In this document: positions 12,153-25,097 of the stretch, in pieces
How the letters are laid out: each line of letters begins with the position of its first letter
Numbering within the stretch: the stretch's first letter is position 1
Assembly (NCBI GenBank): GCA_951799445.1
Contig: OX637296.1
Span: forward strand, 21,142,001 to 21,206,000
Source of the DNA: Pseudisothecium myosuroides
Taxonomy: Eukaryota > Streptophyta > Bryopsida > Hypnales > Lembophyllaceae
DNA: 64,000 nucleotides
Direction: 5' to 3'
Notes under the pieces: generated by a model
What the model saw: the letters and a program-made list of their open reading frames with translations, nothing else
What the model was told of the DNA's origin: nothing
Databases searched by the model: none
Made by a program: the position numbers and the translations under genes

Positions 12153-13479
12153 TTAGAATCATTCTGAGCATGTAATCTAAGTTAGAATCATTCACGTTTC
12201 AGTTGCCTCCTGGACTCCCGTGCTATTGATTCATCCTGTAGCTTTCGTTCCGAGAGTTACTCAAGTAAGCGAACCTTTACTGTAGAGGTTATACTGTATA
12301 GCCCTTCGGACCCAATTTCCGGTACTTAGAGTACAGGATACTGTTTGCGTCACTTTTCAGCATTTTAACATACGCGAGGGCTTGATTTGTGGGAGATTTA
12401 CTGTATAGCGCTGTGGGCGGAGAGATCACGGTGCGTACTGGAGCCAAATCTGTTGTGATCAAATTTTTATCCCTGTTCCATTTTCAAAGTGCAAGGGTTG
12501 ACTAGAACTTCACTATAAGTGATAGAAGAGAATCCCATTTCTATTCAAACATTGGTGGTCATACACATTTGGCCAATTCAAGTTTATTACACTCCCAGAT
12601 ATGCAACTCCCTGATTATATTCACTTATAATGCATTTTAGTCTAATCTCAAGGGATTTAACTTGTTTTAATTTAGAAAACTCTTGTAGCCCTTTTAACAA
12701 GGAATCCAAAAATGTAATTATATATATGGAATGAATGTTTTTTGAGGACATTAATAGCATTACAAAACTAATTATATGAGTTTTTTTTATATATGTATCG
12801 TTGGACAAGCCATCCAACTTTTTAGGCTTTATAATTAAAAATAATTTTTTTAATTTATAAATAAAATACTATGAATCAATTTAAATTTTATTTGGAAGAA
12901 ACTTCTTATATGGATTTTTGGAAATTATGCAAATGTGTTTCATTTATTTGTACATATTGTGATGTTTCGCTTGAATAACTATGCAACTCAAAATCTTCTA
13001 CATCTTTTTTATTAATTTGGTCTTCATTGGTCCTTTTAATTTGGTATGGAGTATAGTTTTTATGAAAGCCGTCTTAATGCCTGCGACACCTGAGTATACA
13101 ACAGTTGAGTACCCGGGACTGCACTTGCTGTATACAAGTCCAAGTGAACCTAGTTTACGTTGCTGTCGGTAATTGGATTGAATTCATGATGCCAAATCAG
13201 GTTCCTGAAGCGTTTAGTATCCTCTACCTTGCAATGTAAACTTTGATTCCATTCACTTGACTAGGGCCAAATTTCACTGTTTTTCTCTCCGTGCAGACTT
13301 CCTTGAGTTAAAATCATGCTTTCCATACTGGCTTGGTTTCTCAGCAAACTACAGCTCACTACCTTGGCGAAGATCAAACCTAACGGTCTTGGAGCCCCTC
13401 ACCAAAGTCATTTCTGATGCTCCACAGCTCTTCGATTTCAGTAAAAGAACTGAGATCCCAAGACGGGAAGAAGGCCACA
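12153..13479. other. Upstream region of the lectin receptor kinase
   Basis: AT-rich sequence in the middle (12.6-13.0 kb) and mixed sequence near the gene. I see no further gene and no TATA box I would defend. Confidence 0.4.
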
Positions 13480-15514
13480 ATGGCCATCGTCACTGTGCTC
13501 CTCATGCTCTGCTGTGCCTCGTTCTTCCCTTCCGTCAACGGCGACTTCACCATCCCCACTCGCTTAACCCCCACCGACATCAACTGCTTAGACTCCTACC
13601 AATGTGAATTTTTCCCTGACAACCAAACAATCGCCATCATCAACATCACAGACACGAAGCAATCCTCTTCTGGAGTCGTCTACTACACCACTCCTGCCCG
13701 CATGAAAGACCCGTCCACCAACACCGTCGCCTCCTTCAAAACCAGCTTCACCTTCCGAGAAGAGCCCATGAATTACAGCTCATCAGCGACTCCCTCAGAC
13801 ATGAGAAACTTCAAATTTGGGGATGGCTTCACGTTCATGTTTTCAAATTCGAGTATATGGAGAGGGGATGCAGCAGGTCGATTCGGCATCTTCACTCTCA
13901 TCCCTGAGAGCAATTCTCGAGTGGTAGCCATTGAGTTTGATAGCTGGAGTAGTCAAGACACGGATCCAAAGCTCTTGCACAAAGAGCATGTGGGACTGGA
14001 CATCCGAAGTGCGATCTCGGTCGACACTTGCTTCTCGTATGTGGAGGACAAAACAGGGATTACGTTCTGGAAAAGGGATGTGTTGTATGCGTGGATTGAG
14101 TATGATGGGGCAACAAGTAATTTGCAGGTGAGATTGGCGAATACTTCTTCAAGGCCGAGTGTGCCGCTTATCAATTGCACTTATGATTTGAGTGATGCTG
14201 TGAATGAGAAGATGTGGATGGGATTCTCGGGTGCACATGGGGATGCGTGGTCGGTGTACTATATCTATAATTGGACGTTTACGAGCTTTGGGATTGCAAG
14301 CGAATTTGCAGCAGAGTCGTCGAAGGCGAGCGTGGGGCTCATTGCAGGGGTGGCCTCTGGTGGGATTTTGTTGGGGATTTTCGCCGTTGCTGTTGGGGTT
14401 TGTGTGTATGTAAGTCGGAAGAAGAAGCGAGCCCGTGAAGAATGCTGGGAGGATAGCGAGATGATCGAAATGGCGGGTATGCCTGAGTTTATCAGCTACA
14501 AGCACCTCAGCATGGCCACGAAACACTTCAACGATCAGTCAAAACTCGGAGAAGGCGGGTTCGGGAGTGTGTACAGAGGCGTATTACCCAAGACGGGAGC
14601 TGAAGTCGCTGTAAAAAAAGTAAGCAACGACTCTCGACAAGGGGAGCGAGAGTTTCTGGCTGAGGTGAAGATCATCAGCCAGCTGCGGCACCGTAATGTT
14701 GTGGGGCTCATGGGATTCTGCAGAGACAGAGGCAAGTTCTTGCTGGTGTATGAGCTTTTGCCGAGAGGTTCTCTGGATCAAGCTTTGTTCAAACCCAAAA
14801 CGTACCCAAGATGAAGTTCTTTCGTGGAGTCAGAGGTGGAAAATTGTGTCTGGTACTGCTGCAGCTCTTCACTATCTGCATGAAGGATGGCGGCAACAAG
14901 TGATCCACCGTGACGTGAAGTCGAGTAACATCATGTTGGACGAGGAGTACAATCCAAAACTTGGAGACTTTGAACTTGCACGCCTCGTGGACCATGAGAA
15001 GCGCGCGGCAACCACAGTAGTAGCTGGAACCTATGGATACATCGCTCCAGAAGCTGCTGGTGGGAAATTCACGGACAAAACGGATGTGTATGCATTTGGA
15101 GCTGTGGCACTTGAACTCGCCTGTGGAAGAAAAGCTTTCAAGCCTAATGTGGAAAACGACGAAGACTTGGTGTTGGTGGAAATGGTGTGGAGACGGTTAA
15201 GAGATGACCAGCTTCTCACTGTTGCAGATCCGTTGCTGAATGCTAATTTCGATTATGAGCAAATGTGTGTTGTTTTGAAATTAGGGATGCTGTGCTCGCA
15301 TCCGGATCCTGCGTGTCGACCTTCGATGCGGCAGGTTGTGCAGGTATTGGCTGGGGACGCGGAGGTGCCCGTGGTGCCGGAGTCTCGGCCTGATGCTTCA
15401 GCTTTCTTAAGGCAAAGCATTCCACATCTTTCGATTGATGATCTCTTGAGCTCCAGATCTGGGACGCAGAACTCTACTGACAAGGAGATTGAATCAGAAT
15501 TGCATCCGAGGTGA
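13480..15514 (+). pseudogene. L-type lectin receptor-like kinase, single frameshift
   Basis: A cell-surface receptor kinase of the legume-lectin class. The start at 13480 is chosen because it opens a signal peptide (MAIVTVLLMLCCASFFPSVNG). A legume-lectin domain follows to about residue 270 (FGDGFTFMF, VVAIEFDSWSSQ, HVGLDIRS, WMGFSGAHGD), then a membrane segment (SVGLIAGVASGGILLGIFAV) with a basic stop, then a kinase domain. The kinase shows the glycine loop LGEGGFGSVYRG, the lysine in VAVKKV, IHRDVKSSNIMLD and APE. Reading is lost at the AAA run 14791-14793. One extra A shifts the frame, and dropping it gives a continuous product of about 677 aa, normal for the family. The magnesium-binding DFG reads DFE. 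It is intronless, as many of these genes are. It may be a recent pseudogene or a sequencing error. Confidence 0.85.
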
Positions 15515-16411
15515 CGAATGTGCTGCCATACACTGATGCTTTGATTTAATTTTAGGGTTTCGGGTTGCAGTACGAATGTTGGAATCAAGCAACACATTGG
15601 TTTGGTGACCCTAGGTCGATGAAATGGTAGGATCAATCTAAGACTGGTATTCCAGATGTAATCTGCGGGTGTTGGCAAGCCCTGTCAAGTCTTTCTGTCA
15701 GGGTTTTGATTGTTTTGGAAATAGGATTGAAAGTCTGAAAATCTAGTGCCCACCTCCCCACCTCCTTGTACTCAACAATGCAAAATTTTAGCACATGAAT
15801 AAAGTATGGAAAACTTCAAATCGAAATGAGGGACGGATCGATCCCATGGCAAGGCCTCTGTAGCAGCTGAGGCCTGAGAGCGTAGGATGGCCGGTTCTGG
15901 TGTGGGTAATGCTGATGCAGTGATGCCGGGACACCCAAAGTCTCCGCTGAAATTGAAATTGCTACGGAGACTAGTGCTTCTTAGTACGTGGGCCAAATTT
16001 TTGGATGTTCTTGTTTGCGAATTGAAATTGGATTCCTATGAACCCAAAGAATGCAAGTCCGAAAGATCAAGAGATGCAAAAGTCATAGTAAGGGCATCCT
16101 CTGTGCACTCCAGAATTCATCCAGTCAAATACAACTCTAACTTTTCACGGCTTTGAATGTGCTTCCAATGATAAAATTATCAAGTTCTAATTACAAAGTA
16201 CTGAAAAGTTAGAGTAAGTTATATTTGGAAAGACAAATTTTAGAGCGCATTGAGGGTGATTTAGTCAAATTAAAGTCAAAATTTCATAAGCCGCCACTTG
16301 ATCATATGTTACAATGGTCTAGTATCTCTTTTCATCCCTCCATAGCATTGTTATCTTGGCTGATCCGTTCCCCTTTGAAGGAAGGATAATGCTTCCCTAG
16401 ATGGCTGAGAA
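15515..16411. other. 3' flank of the kinase gene
   Basis: Likely 3' untranslated region followed by unassigned sequence. A short plus-strand open frame at 15887-16156 and a minus-strand one at 15772-15996 overlap each other and show no domain, so neither is called. Confidence 0.4.
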
Positions 16412-16619
16412 CACTAGAAGAAAACTACGTTGGAACCTAGGAAAATACGTGGGATTGGTTTTGTTGAGTTCCTAGTTTCCAACGCAGATTTTTGCGTTCC
16501 AACGCGTTTCTGCCAACGCACAAACGCGTTGGAACACAAAAATCTGTGTTGGAAACTAGGAACTCAACAAAACCAATCCCACGTATTTTCCTAGGTTCCA
16601 ACGCAGTTTTCTTCTAGTG
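16412..16619. mobile_element. Palindromic CACTA-type miniature element (copy 2)
   Basis: 208 bp, ends CACTAGAAGAAAACT on both strands, long near-perfect arms with a short centre (about 16509-16518), flanked by a 3-bp GAA duplication (16409-16411 and 16620-16622). A 3-bp duplication and a CACTA start are the hallmarks of CACTA transposons. The arms differ from copy 1 internally but share the outer ends and the GTTGGAA and CCAACGC motifs. Confidence 0.85.
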
Positions 16620-17130
16620 GAAGAAATTTAGTTATAATCAACATAAAGATATTGGCTATCTGGTTTTAATTTCTAGTCGGGCTGTATTAGGGTTGTTAGA
16701 TAGGGTTGTGATTCATTAGTAAGCTAGTGGCTGATGCAAAGTCAACAAAGCATTATAGCCGGGCAAGTGGATACAAAGTGCTACTTGGCAACTCTAGACT
16801 GCTATAGTTTGTGGTTGTAGTAACTTTGCAAGTTGCAATGCTAGGGACTCCCATTTTTTGTGGGGAGCAAAAAGGACCCTTCCTAGCGTTGGTTAACAAT
16901 ATTATGTCCAAGTCGTGGAAACATTGCTTCTAGATGATGCTTCCATCAAGTAACTTAGCATTCATCCAAGGTAATACGTGGGAGTATCAATGAACAACAT
17001 TTTTTAATGATTAACTAATTATATATCTTGTATCAATGTCACAACTATTAGAATGTGACAACTGATGAGGAAGGAAGACTAATGAGTACATATAAAGCTA
17101 AAGCTTTGTTGTTTGGATTTTACCACAAAC

Positions 17131-17402
17131 ATTAGGAAAAATTTCAGCCCTCAACAAGGCCACAAGTTTTGCACCCCCGCGGTGCATTTAGGGAAATATA
17201 TATTTTATTTTTATTTTTTAAAATTTTAAAAATGACGTGGCACTACTGGTGCCACGTCATATTGCAATTTTTAAATATTTTTAAATAAAGAAAATAAAGA
17301 AAATAAAAATTCAATTTTTTTTTTTTTTTTTTGTAATTGCATCCCGAGGGGGCCGAAAATCAAAAACAAGCAACCTTCTTATGGGCTGAAAATTTTCCTA
17401 AT
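17131..17402. mobile_element. Miniature inverted-repeat element
   Basis: Ends ATTAGGAAAAATTTCAGCCC and its inverted partner TTTTCCTAAT bound 272 bp. A hairpin in the middle (about 17232-17260) has the stem ATGACGTGGCAC. No clear target duplication is seen and no protein is encoded. Confidence 0.6.
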
Positions 17403-17981
17403 GAATACGTAGAACAAAAAAGTGAATGTCTTAGCCATTGCACTATAAAAATGGGCTAGGCAAACCAAGGCTATATCGTGAACTAGGAATGAAGCATGAA
17501 ACATAAACCAAACACAAAGAAACTTTGACACAAACCAAGTGTTTTGTAGATCAAGGCTCTAGGGGGGAATTCTCTACAATTGGGAATTCTCATGTAAAGG
17601 ATTCAAAAATTGTCATATTTGATTCAATGAATTATTTGAATTTTCAACAAACCATCTTTACATTTATTTGTAGATTTGTTTGTTTGGTCCCCAAATTAGC
17701 AAAAGAATCCGGCACACCATAAAAATTCTACCATTATTCCAGATTGCAACTTACTTTAATCATGAAGGACCAAAGAATCTATTTTCAGCTTTTTGAGAAC
17801 TTGAATAGGCTTTATTGACTTCATAATTGGGAATTTTTGCATGAATTTTTAGGATGTAAACTATTCATCATAATCTATGTGTGAAGCTTTGTTTCATGTC
17901 ATTTCAATAAATATTGCAAATTTAGAAGTTGCTTTTTTAAATTTCAATACAATATAGTCAAACTAGGCATCAAAAAACATA

Positions 17982-18544
17982 CTCCCTCCATCCCGAAATG
18001 ATCTTCCTATTGGCCGTAATTTTTTGTCCCAAAATGATCTTCCTATTGCACTTTGTGACGTTGTGAATTGGTTAGATTTGTTTTTTGATTGCTATTTGGA
18101 ACCAACAAAACAACTCCAAGTAGTATTTCCCCCTTCATCCATGCAATCATCAATCAAAAGACAAATGAAATGATTAATGGAGTCAATTAACAGTGTTTGT
18201 TTTTATTTTTTGGATTTTTTTGAATATTATCCAATTGAAAGAAATGAAGCTTTGGAAGGCGGAACAAATGGCTACACATGGGCTTGCGCATATACTAAAT
18301 GCCTACAAAATGATAACCTCACACTCAACAATTAAATGACTAGTAGTGATCCTAAATGCCCAAAAAATTCTACTTTTCAATATTCCAAATCTACATTGAA
18401 AAGGGCTTCAAAACTCAAGGTTTCCAAAATGCTAAGAATAAACCAAACTCTACTTATAGCGCAAAATAGGTTTTTTAAATGTTATTTTTAGCCTTAATCC
18501 ATAATATTTTGTCCAATAGGAAGATCATTTGGGGACAAAGGTAG
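17982..18544. mobile_element. Stowaway/mariner-like element 1
   Basis: TA at 17980-17981 then CTCCCTCCATCCCGAAATGA, with a matching inverted end (AAGATCATTTGGGGAC...GGTAG) before TA at 18545-18546. A CTCCCTCC start and TA duplication are typical of plant Stowaway/mariner elements. It has no transposase. Confidence 0.7.
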
Positions 18545-18894
18545 TATTAATTTTTTGGGATGATTATATAGATTGATACCTACTCAAAAACATTTGAACC
18601 ATTCAATTTTGAATAGTAAAGTAAAAAGATATGAAGAATTTTATTTTGCAGGCAAATGAAGGCAAGAAAAAACATATTAAGTATCTTTTGCTCTCAATTT
18701 TGAAATTTTGAAATAAAAATAAAAATAAATGATATTAATTGTTTACTATAAAATTCTTACTATTGGGATTAACAATTCTCAAATTCTTCGAAAAGTTATT
18801 AGCATACTAGTTTTATCTTTCATTCGATAACACCTTCTTCTTTACAATTTTAAAAAAATGGATATAAAAAAAAATTGGGTTAAAATTTTTCATA

Positions 18895-19465
18895 CTCCCT
18901 CTGTCCCACTAAAAACCTCCAAATCAAGCAGAATTTTTGTCCCACTAAAAAGCTCCTTTTTGTGTTTTTGATTGTTTAGTGAGTGTTTGTTACATTGAAC
19001 AACCTTGTGGGGGCAAGTGAGACAATCAAAAAGCATTCCCGTGGCCTTGCAAGCTTGGCCTTGGCGATATGAGACATCTTTACTAATTTCTTTGTCAAAT
19101 AGTAGTGTTAATAGCCTATTTAGTGACTACTTTGGTGCTATTAAAATTTGATCATAAAGTGGGATAGTTTTTTTATTTTTGGATATTTAGGTTGGAGAAC
19201 ATGTCATTACAATCCCATTGTAGCCACCACCCTTTAAATCATCTAAAATGACAGAGCTGGCAGCAATCATAAAATATGTTCAAATATCACACTTTTGACA
19301 TGAATTTTGGGTGCCTAAATGATAGTGTCTAAGCTTGAGATTTTGCATAGATCTAAGGGATGGGTTATTTATTCTTGAATGAATGTATTTTTGGCACTTT
19401 GATTGAAAATATAGTTAATTTCTTAACGGGAAGAGTTTTGGAGGTTTTTAGTGGGACAGAGGGAG
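18895..19465. mobile_element. Stowaway/mariner-like element 2
   Basis: Ends begin CTCCCTCTGTCCCACTAAAA and are inverted over about 29 bases, flanked by TA on both sides (18893-18894, 19466-19467). About 570 bp, non-coding. The internal sequence differs from element 1. Confidence 0.8.
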
Positions 19466-20053
19466 TATATTTTTTCAACCCATTTTTCAACATATTGACT
19501 AAAATACACAAGTTATAAGACATATGTTTTTTCTAAAAATGTTAAAAGACAAAACGGATTCATCTTTAGAAGGGCTAGAAAAGTGTACCAATTTTGAAGT
19601 TTAAGCACATTGAACTTGGAGCTTTGGGGGATATTTACTTTAATATTTTGGGATTTGTTAACCAAAGGATCCTACAATTGGATTTGTTAAAAAAAATATT
19701 GATGAAGCTTTTGACCTTGCTTTGGAGACAAGTATTTTCAAGTAGTTTTGGGCCTCTAAACTATTATTATTTTTTATATCGGGGTTAAGTTAGGCTATTT
19801 GTTTGTTTTGTTTGCTATAGTGAGATCTCTTGGACCATGTGTCCTTCCATCATGTTCTTGATATTGTTAGAGAGCTCTTTGCAAGGAAGGATGCATGGAC
19901 TTTGTTTTGTGACATTCTGACCATAGTAGAAAAGATATTGAATTTTGAAATTTTTATGAATTAAAAAACTAGAAAATTATTTTTATTTTTATTTTATTAT
20001 ACTGTGGCAATGGCACTAGTCTTATATACCTTAAATGAAGCTGTTTGTTTTGT
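19466..20053. other. AT-rich stretch between elements
   Basis: No gene or structured repeat recognised. Confidence 0.4.
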
Positions 20054-20739
20054 TTAACCCCTAAAGGCCCAAGGCAATTTCTGGCTCCAAAACCGCTGAA
20101 ACCTGCCATTTCTGCTGCGATCACTCAAGAAACCAAAAAAAACATTTTTTTTTAAGAATCTAACTATAGGATCTTGTACTTCACTTGTCTCAGATCATGT
20201 GGTAAAAATTTCATGAAGTTTGACTGTAGGGATTGGAAGATATTAGCAATTGAAGTTGGAAAAATAAAAAATTTTGAACTCTGGTTTGCAATTTCAGATG
20301 ACTTTGACCGCCATTTGTGGAAATTTTTTGTACTACACACCATAAAGTTTTTTATGTTGAACATTTGAGTTGAGAATTGGGTTAAAAAATTTCAAAATGT
20401 CAAAAGTTGATTTTCACATATAAAAAAATTGTTAAGTAGGAATAGGTCCAAAATTGAACAAAACACTAAATCTTTAATAGCTCTTAGATGGAATTAGAAC
20501 ACCATAATCCCAATTGTGGGATTGTTCTTGAAAACAAACTTAACCTTGTCAAAAAAAAATTTGAAAAAATTTGAAAATTGCATTCAAAAATGAATTTTAT
20601 AAGTTTTTTTTTGAAGAAGACACTTAGACTGCCCAAAAAACAAGATTGTTCATAACTTTCTCATTTTTAGTCCAAATAGAATGAATCAAAGCTTCAAATG
20701 TAGACAAAAACATAATCTTTGAAGAAATTTAAAAAAAAA

Positions 20740-20782
<43 letters not shown>

Positions 20783-20990
20783 TTATTTATTTTGTCTGGC
20801 GAACTGCTTTTAAGACTTCAGATGGCAAAACTTTTGCTCCCGGGCACCGATTAAAAAAAAATTTAGAAAGCTAATGTGATTCCCTATCTTCAAAACAAAA
20901 TTCATCAAATCAGCTCAAAATTTCAGGTCACACGAGCTCGCCCGAAATCCCAAGTGTCCCTTGAAGGTATTTTGGGCCTTTAGGGGTTAA
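20054..20990. mobile_element. TTAA-flanked element E
   Basis: TTAA then CCCCTAAAGGCCCAAGG at the left, CCTTTAGGGG then TTAA (20987-20990) at the right. It matches element A over its length, in the same orientation. It contains an (AT)n run. Confidence 0.85.
20743..20778. repeat. (AT)n microsatellite
   Basis: About 18 uninterrupted AT dinucleotides inside element E, then TTTATTTATTTATT. Confidence 0.95.
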
Positions 20991-20995
20991 GTTTA

Positions 20996-21344
20996 AGTTA
21001 TTTTTTCAAGAAGATGCTTAGATTGCCCAAAAAACAAGATTGTCTATAACTTTTTCATCACTAGTAAAAAATATGATCTTTGAGAAAAAAATTAAAAATT
21101 AGAAAATTTCAATTTTTTGTGATTTTTTAGTGTGGCCCCATGAACTACTTCTTAATCTTAGGCTGGCATAATTTTTGCTCTTGGGAGCAAATTGAAAAGA
21201 AAACTATACTCCTATAAGGCTAAAATAATTTGATATCTTCCAAAAAAGTTTCAAAGAATCATGTCAAAATTGAAGTTATACAAACCTACCCAAAATCCCA
21301 AGAGTCTCCTTCCTTAAGGGGACTTTGGGACTTTGGAGATTAAT
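20996..21344. mobile_element. Left-truncated copy of the A/E family
   Basis: Starts with the internal AAGAAGATGCTTAGATTGCC segment of elements A and E and ends with a degenerate GACTTTGGAGA-TTAA terminus. The left end is missing. It directly follows element E. Confidence 0.65.
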
Positions 21345-22490
21345 ATTTTCTACACAATTCAATTATCGCATCTTATAGTTTTTGAAAATTTCACTAGATG
21401 CCATATTTAATTATATTTTGATATACTTTTTGACAAATCTGATTGTAGCGTAAGTTAATAAACACGAGCACTTTTCCTATAAACTGTCCCCCGAAAGTAC
21501 CATTAAACCATTTCCATACTAGTTGTGGTTGGTGGTTTATTAATTTTTCTAAATTTTGATATCAACGCCAAAGCACTTTTTCTAGAGTGTGGGTTCAAAG
21601 TGCCCTAGGGAATTCTACTTTGAAAATTCATAGAAATTAGATGCCTTATCCAAAAATTCTATTTTTTTAATGTTCATAATTTTCAATTGCTTATACAACA
21701 AGAAAAAAATTCTAGAAAAAGGCACCTCCAACCTTAACTTTTAAAGGACAATCGGATAACCCTAGAAATCGTCTTTTTTTGACGTTGTATTAATCATTGG
21801 CTTAAAAAATTGCAAAAGCATTCATTGGAAGTCAAACTACTATAGAAAACCTCCCATTTTCACAACAAAAGTCTGAGGATGAATAGTTGAACTTTTGTCC
21901 AAGGTTCTAGGAAAAATTTGTGTCATCTATCAGACGCCAAACATTTGGATTTTTTAAATGTTTCTACTATAACCTTTAAAGGACATTTTATGTCGAAGCT
22001 TGGTCAAACTTCATTGGATTTCTATATTAAAACGCATATTTCAAAATTTAAATATTTTCACATGTAGTAATATTTGTCTAAAATTTAATCTCATTTTTTC
22101 ATAATTGAAAACATCAAATTCAATTTTATATATTTTTTTAAAGAAATTTCTTTGTAAAAATCATAATAATTACAAAAATGCTTAAAGTAGTATGAAAATG
22201 GAAATAATAGTAAAAAACATCATGATGTAATTGATGTATTCCTTAAGTTCATACCAAGAGAATTATAATAGAAAAAGTTCAAATAGTGGTATATTTTGAA
22301 TTTTCAAGATTCTGTCTTCAAAGTGTCACAAAAACTACAATTTTAACAACTTTGAAAAAATTCAAATGGAGTAAAAATTATATTATTGGAGCTACATTTC
22401 CTAAGTTAAGCTTAAAAGCATATAAAATCAAGAACCATGTGAAAAATGCAAGTTTGACTTTCAAAATGCCCGTGGGAATTGCAATGTCTT
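21345..22490. other. AT-rich stretch
   Basis: No gene recognised and no repeat with definable ends. Confidence 0.4.
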
Positions 22491-23457
22491 TTAACCCCTC
22501 AAAGCCAAAGGCCTTTTGGGGTTCAAAAACATCATTGCTTTTGAAGTGTTATGGATCTAAATGTCACTAAGTTATAGATATTTCAACCATACAATCTTGT
22601 AGTGTACGTGTTGTAGATGATATGAATAAAATTTGGAGTCATTTGAACATAGATTGCAGGATTATAATGTTTTAGTGTTGAAAAAGGATGCTGAAATTTT
22701 CCTAGCAACACATTTGGAGATGAAATTTGATTTCTAAGCCTATTCAAATGAAAAAACTTTAGACTATAAAGTGATTCAAAACTAGCATACAAAGACATTG
22801 GTGAAAATAAATATCATTCAATTGACTCATTGCGTTTGCAAAATGACTTTGAAATGACAAAAAATAACAAGAAAAGTTGCAAAAAACACATATGGGGTTG
22901 AACATCCTTCTCCTAAAATGCTTCTCAGTCACTCATAACTTCTTGGATTGATATGAAATTTTAATTACACAAACTAGACTAACATGCGCAATTTTTTCAA
23001 ATTTTTTTATTAGAAACGAACAATGCATGAAGAAGAAACAAGCTGCTAAAGTTCACAGTAATCCAAAAATGTTGGAATTTTGAACTTCGAATTGCTCCCA
23101 AATATTCAAAACAACTTGGATTGACATGAAAATTTTATCACAATAACTAGACTTCAAGGGAACATAACCCAATAAATTTTATTGAAAACAAACATTAGAT
23201 GAAGGAGATACAAGCCTCAGAAGTTGCAGCCATCAAATGCAATTTGGTGGACTCAAATTGAACCTGTGAACTTAAATTGGCTTCCAAAAAATCCGTATGT
23301 CTTGGATTGATTTGAAAATTTTACCATACAAGCTAAAAAAGAGAGTGCAAAATTCCCTGCAAGTTTTATTGAATTTGGAAATCAAATGCAAAAGTTATAA
23401 GCACTTTGAATTGGACTTGAAACTATATGAGGACACTTTTGATCCCCTAGGGGTTAA
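22491..23457. mobile_element. TTAA-flanked element F
   Basis: TTAA then CCCCTCAAAGCC at the left, CCCCTAGGGG then TTAA (23454-23457) at the right, 967 bp. The ends belong to the same superfamily but the interior is unlike the other copies. Internally there are diverged repeats around ATTGATATGAAATTTTA. Confidence 0.65.
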
Positions 23458-23945
23458 GGGTTATGGGAGAACCATCCACAATCAACCACTTAAGCGATTC
23501 CGCACATGTTCAAGAGCAATATAAGGCAATGTACATTTTATGCCATGTAGAAAGATAGAAATCATGGTAATTGCTAATTTTTTTGGTAATTTTATGCCTT
23601 GAATTGAAATTACTATGAGTTTGGAAGCCCAAAGTTGGCATGAACCTATATCCAATGTATAGAGACTTCTAATTCCGACTTCTAATTCCGATCATTCAAG
23701 AACTACTTTTCCATTCACTACTTCCTACTTTCTTGCTCACTACTTAAGGACTTGTGTCATGACCTTATTAGTCCCAACCTTGAAAAAGAAAAAGAAAAAC
23801 ATTCTAAGCTTTGGTTGGAAATATGCTCTAGCCTTGGTTGAAAACAACTGCACCCTACAGGTTGAATATGACTTCTTGGTCAAGAATGGGTGGTTCTAAG
23901 GTAGAAGCACACAACACCAACCCTATCCCCAATGGCGTCAGTATC

Positions 23946-25097
23946 TAAACATAGTAGTTATTTTAGAACTTATATGTAGGTAGACTATAGATGAGGGTTG
24001 CTATTATGTGAGCATAGGAGTGTGAGCCCATGAGCCTAGAATACTACACACCTATGTTATAGGTGTATATACTATAGTAACCGTCTATGATTATAGGGTA
24101 TATATGTTATAAATACCCATATTATAGGTGTTTATGATACATACACCTTCTATAGTGTGTGGTATCTATATTATAGGTACCTATATTGTAGACTCAATGC
24201 TCACAAGCTCGCATTTTTGGGCTCACATACTAGCACCGTTGGACTATAGATAGCTTATTGTTTGTTGACCAAAATGATAAGCTAGCTATAGTGTACCTAG
24301 ATTTAGGTTCTAGAATCATTGTCCTACCTAGAAAGTGACGCCATTAGGTACATGGACGCTTTTGGGGTGTTTCTACCTTACCTTAAGGTAACATGTTCAA
24401 AAATTGCATAGGCATTAAGAACCACCCCTATAAATGGCTGTAAAATGAACATGAGATGACTCATAAATTGACCTCCATAGTCATTGGATGAATTGTAGAA
24501 AAAAACATTAATAATCCCAAGAGCCAATCATTCTCTTTGCTTTCCCATCTTTCTCTAGAAGTTGCAAGTGAACAGTTTACGAACGACCTAGGGTGATAAA
24601 TAGGGGCCTACAACACAACTACTTTGAAAATTTATAGGTAATTCAATAATGCTTCAAAAAATATGAAACCATTTGTGTTAGATTCCTCATATATTTCTCT
24701 TTGTTTGAAAAATGATCTAAAAATATTCCCATCCAAGGAAATATGTGAAAGGGGTGGACCAACCCTTAGATGAGCAGTTTTTGAGCCTTTTAACTTACCT
24801 GAAGTTATTGTAAGTGAAGGTCTGATTCAGCAGTTAGGTGCCGGAATTGAATTTCCACATCAAATTCCCAGGGGTCCACGTTAGTGATCCCAGAACTAGT
24901 TTAGGGAATTTGGTGCAATATGCTACCTTCAAGACAAATAAGCATCAACTTTGGCTACCTTGAGAATAAGTGGCATTAAAAAAAATAGAAAAGAAAGGAT
25001 TTTGCAAGTTGTAAAGGATAATTGGGAGTACTATACCCCAAAACTGACTAAATAGATGCTAATTCTAATATAGAAGAAGTAACAAATTGGCTATTAA
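23946..25097. repeat. Segmental duplication, copy 1
   Basis: Matches 26601-27497 in direct orientation (for example GCTATAGTGTACCTAGATTT, GTGACGCCATTAGGTA and CCAAAACTGACTAAATAG in both). It carries an extra 250-bp Mutator-like element absent from copy 2. It ends exactly at the TTAA where element G begins. Confidence 0.8.
23993..24242. mobile_element. Mutator-like miniature element
   Basis: A 250-bp insert flanked by a 10-bp duplication GACTATAGAT (23983-23992 and 24243-24252). Terminal inverted repeats share GCTA-TATGTGAGC (about 15 of 21 bases). The second duplication copy lacks it at about 26640, an empty site. A 9-10-bp duplication points to the Mutator class. Confidence 0.7.
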
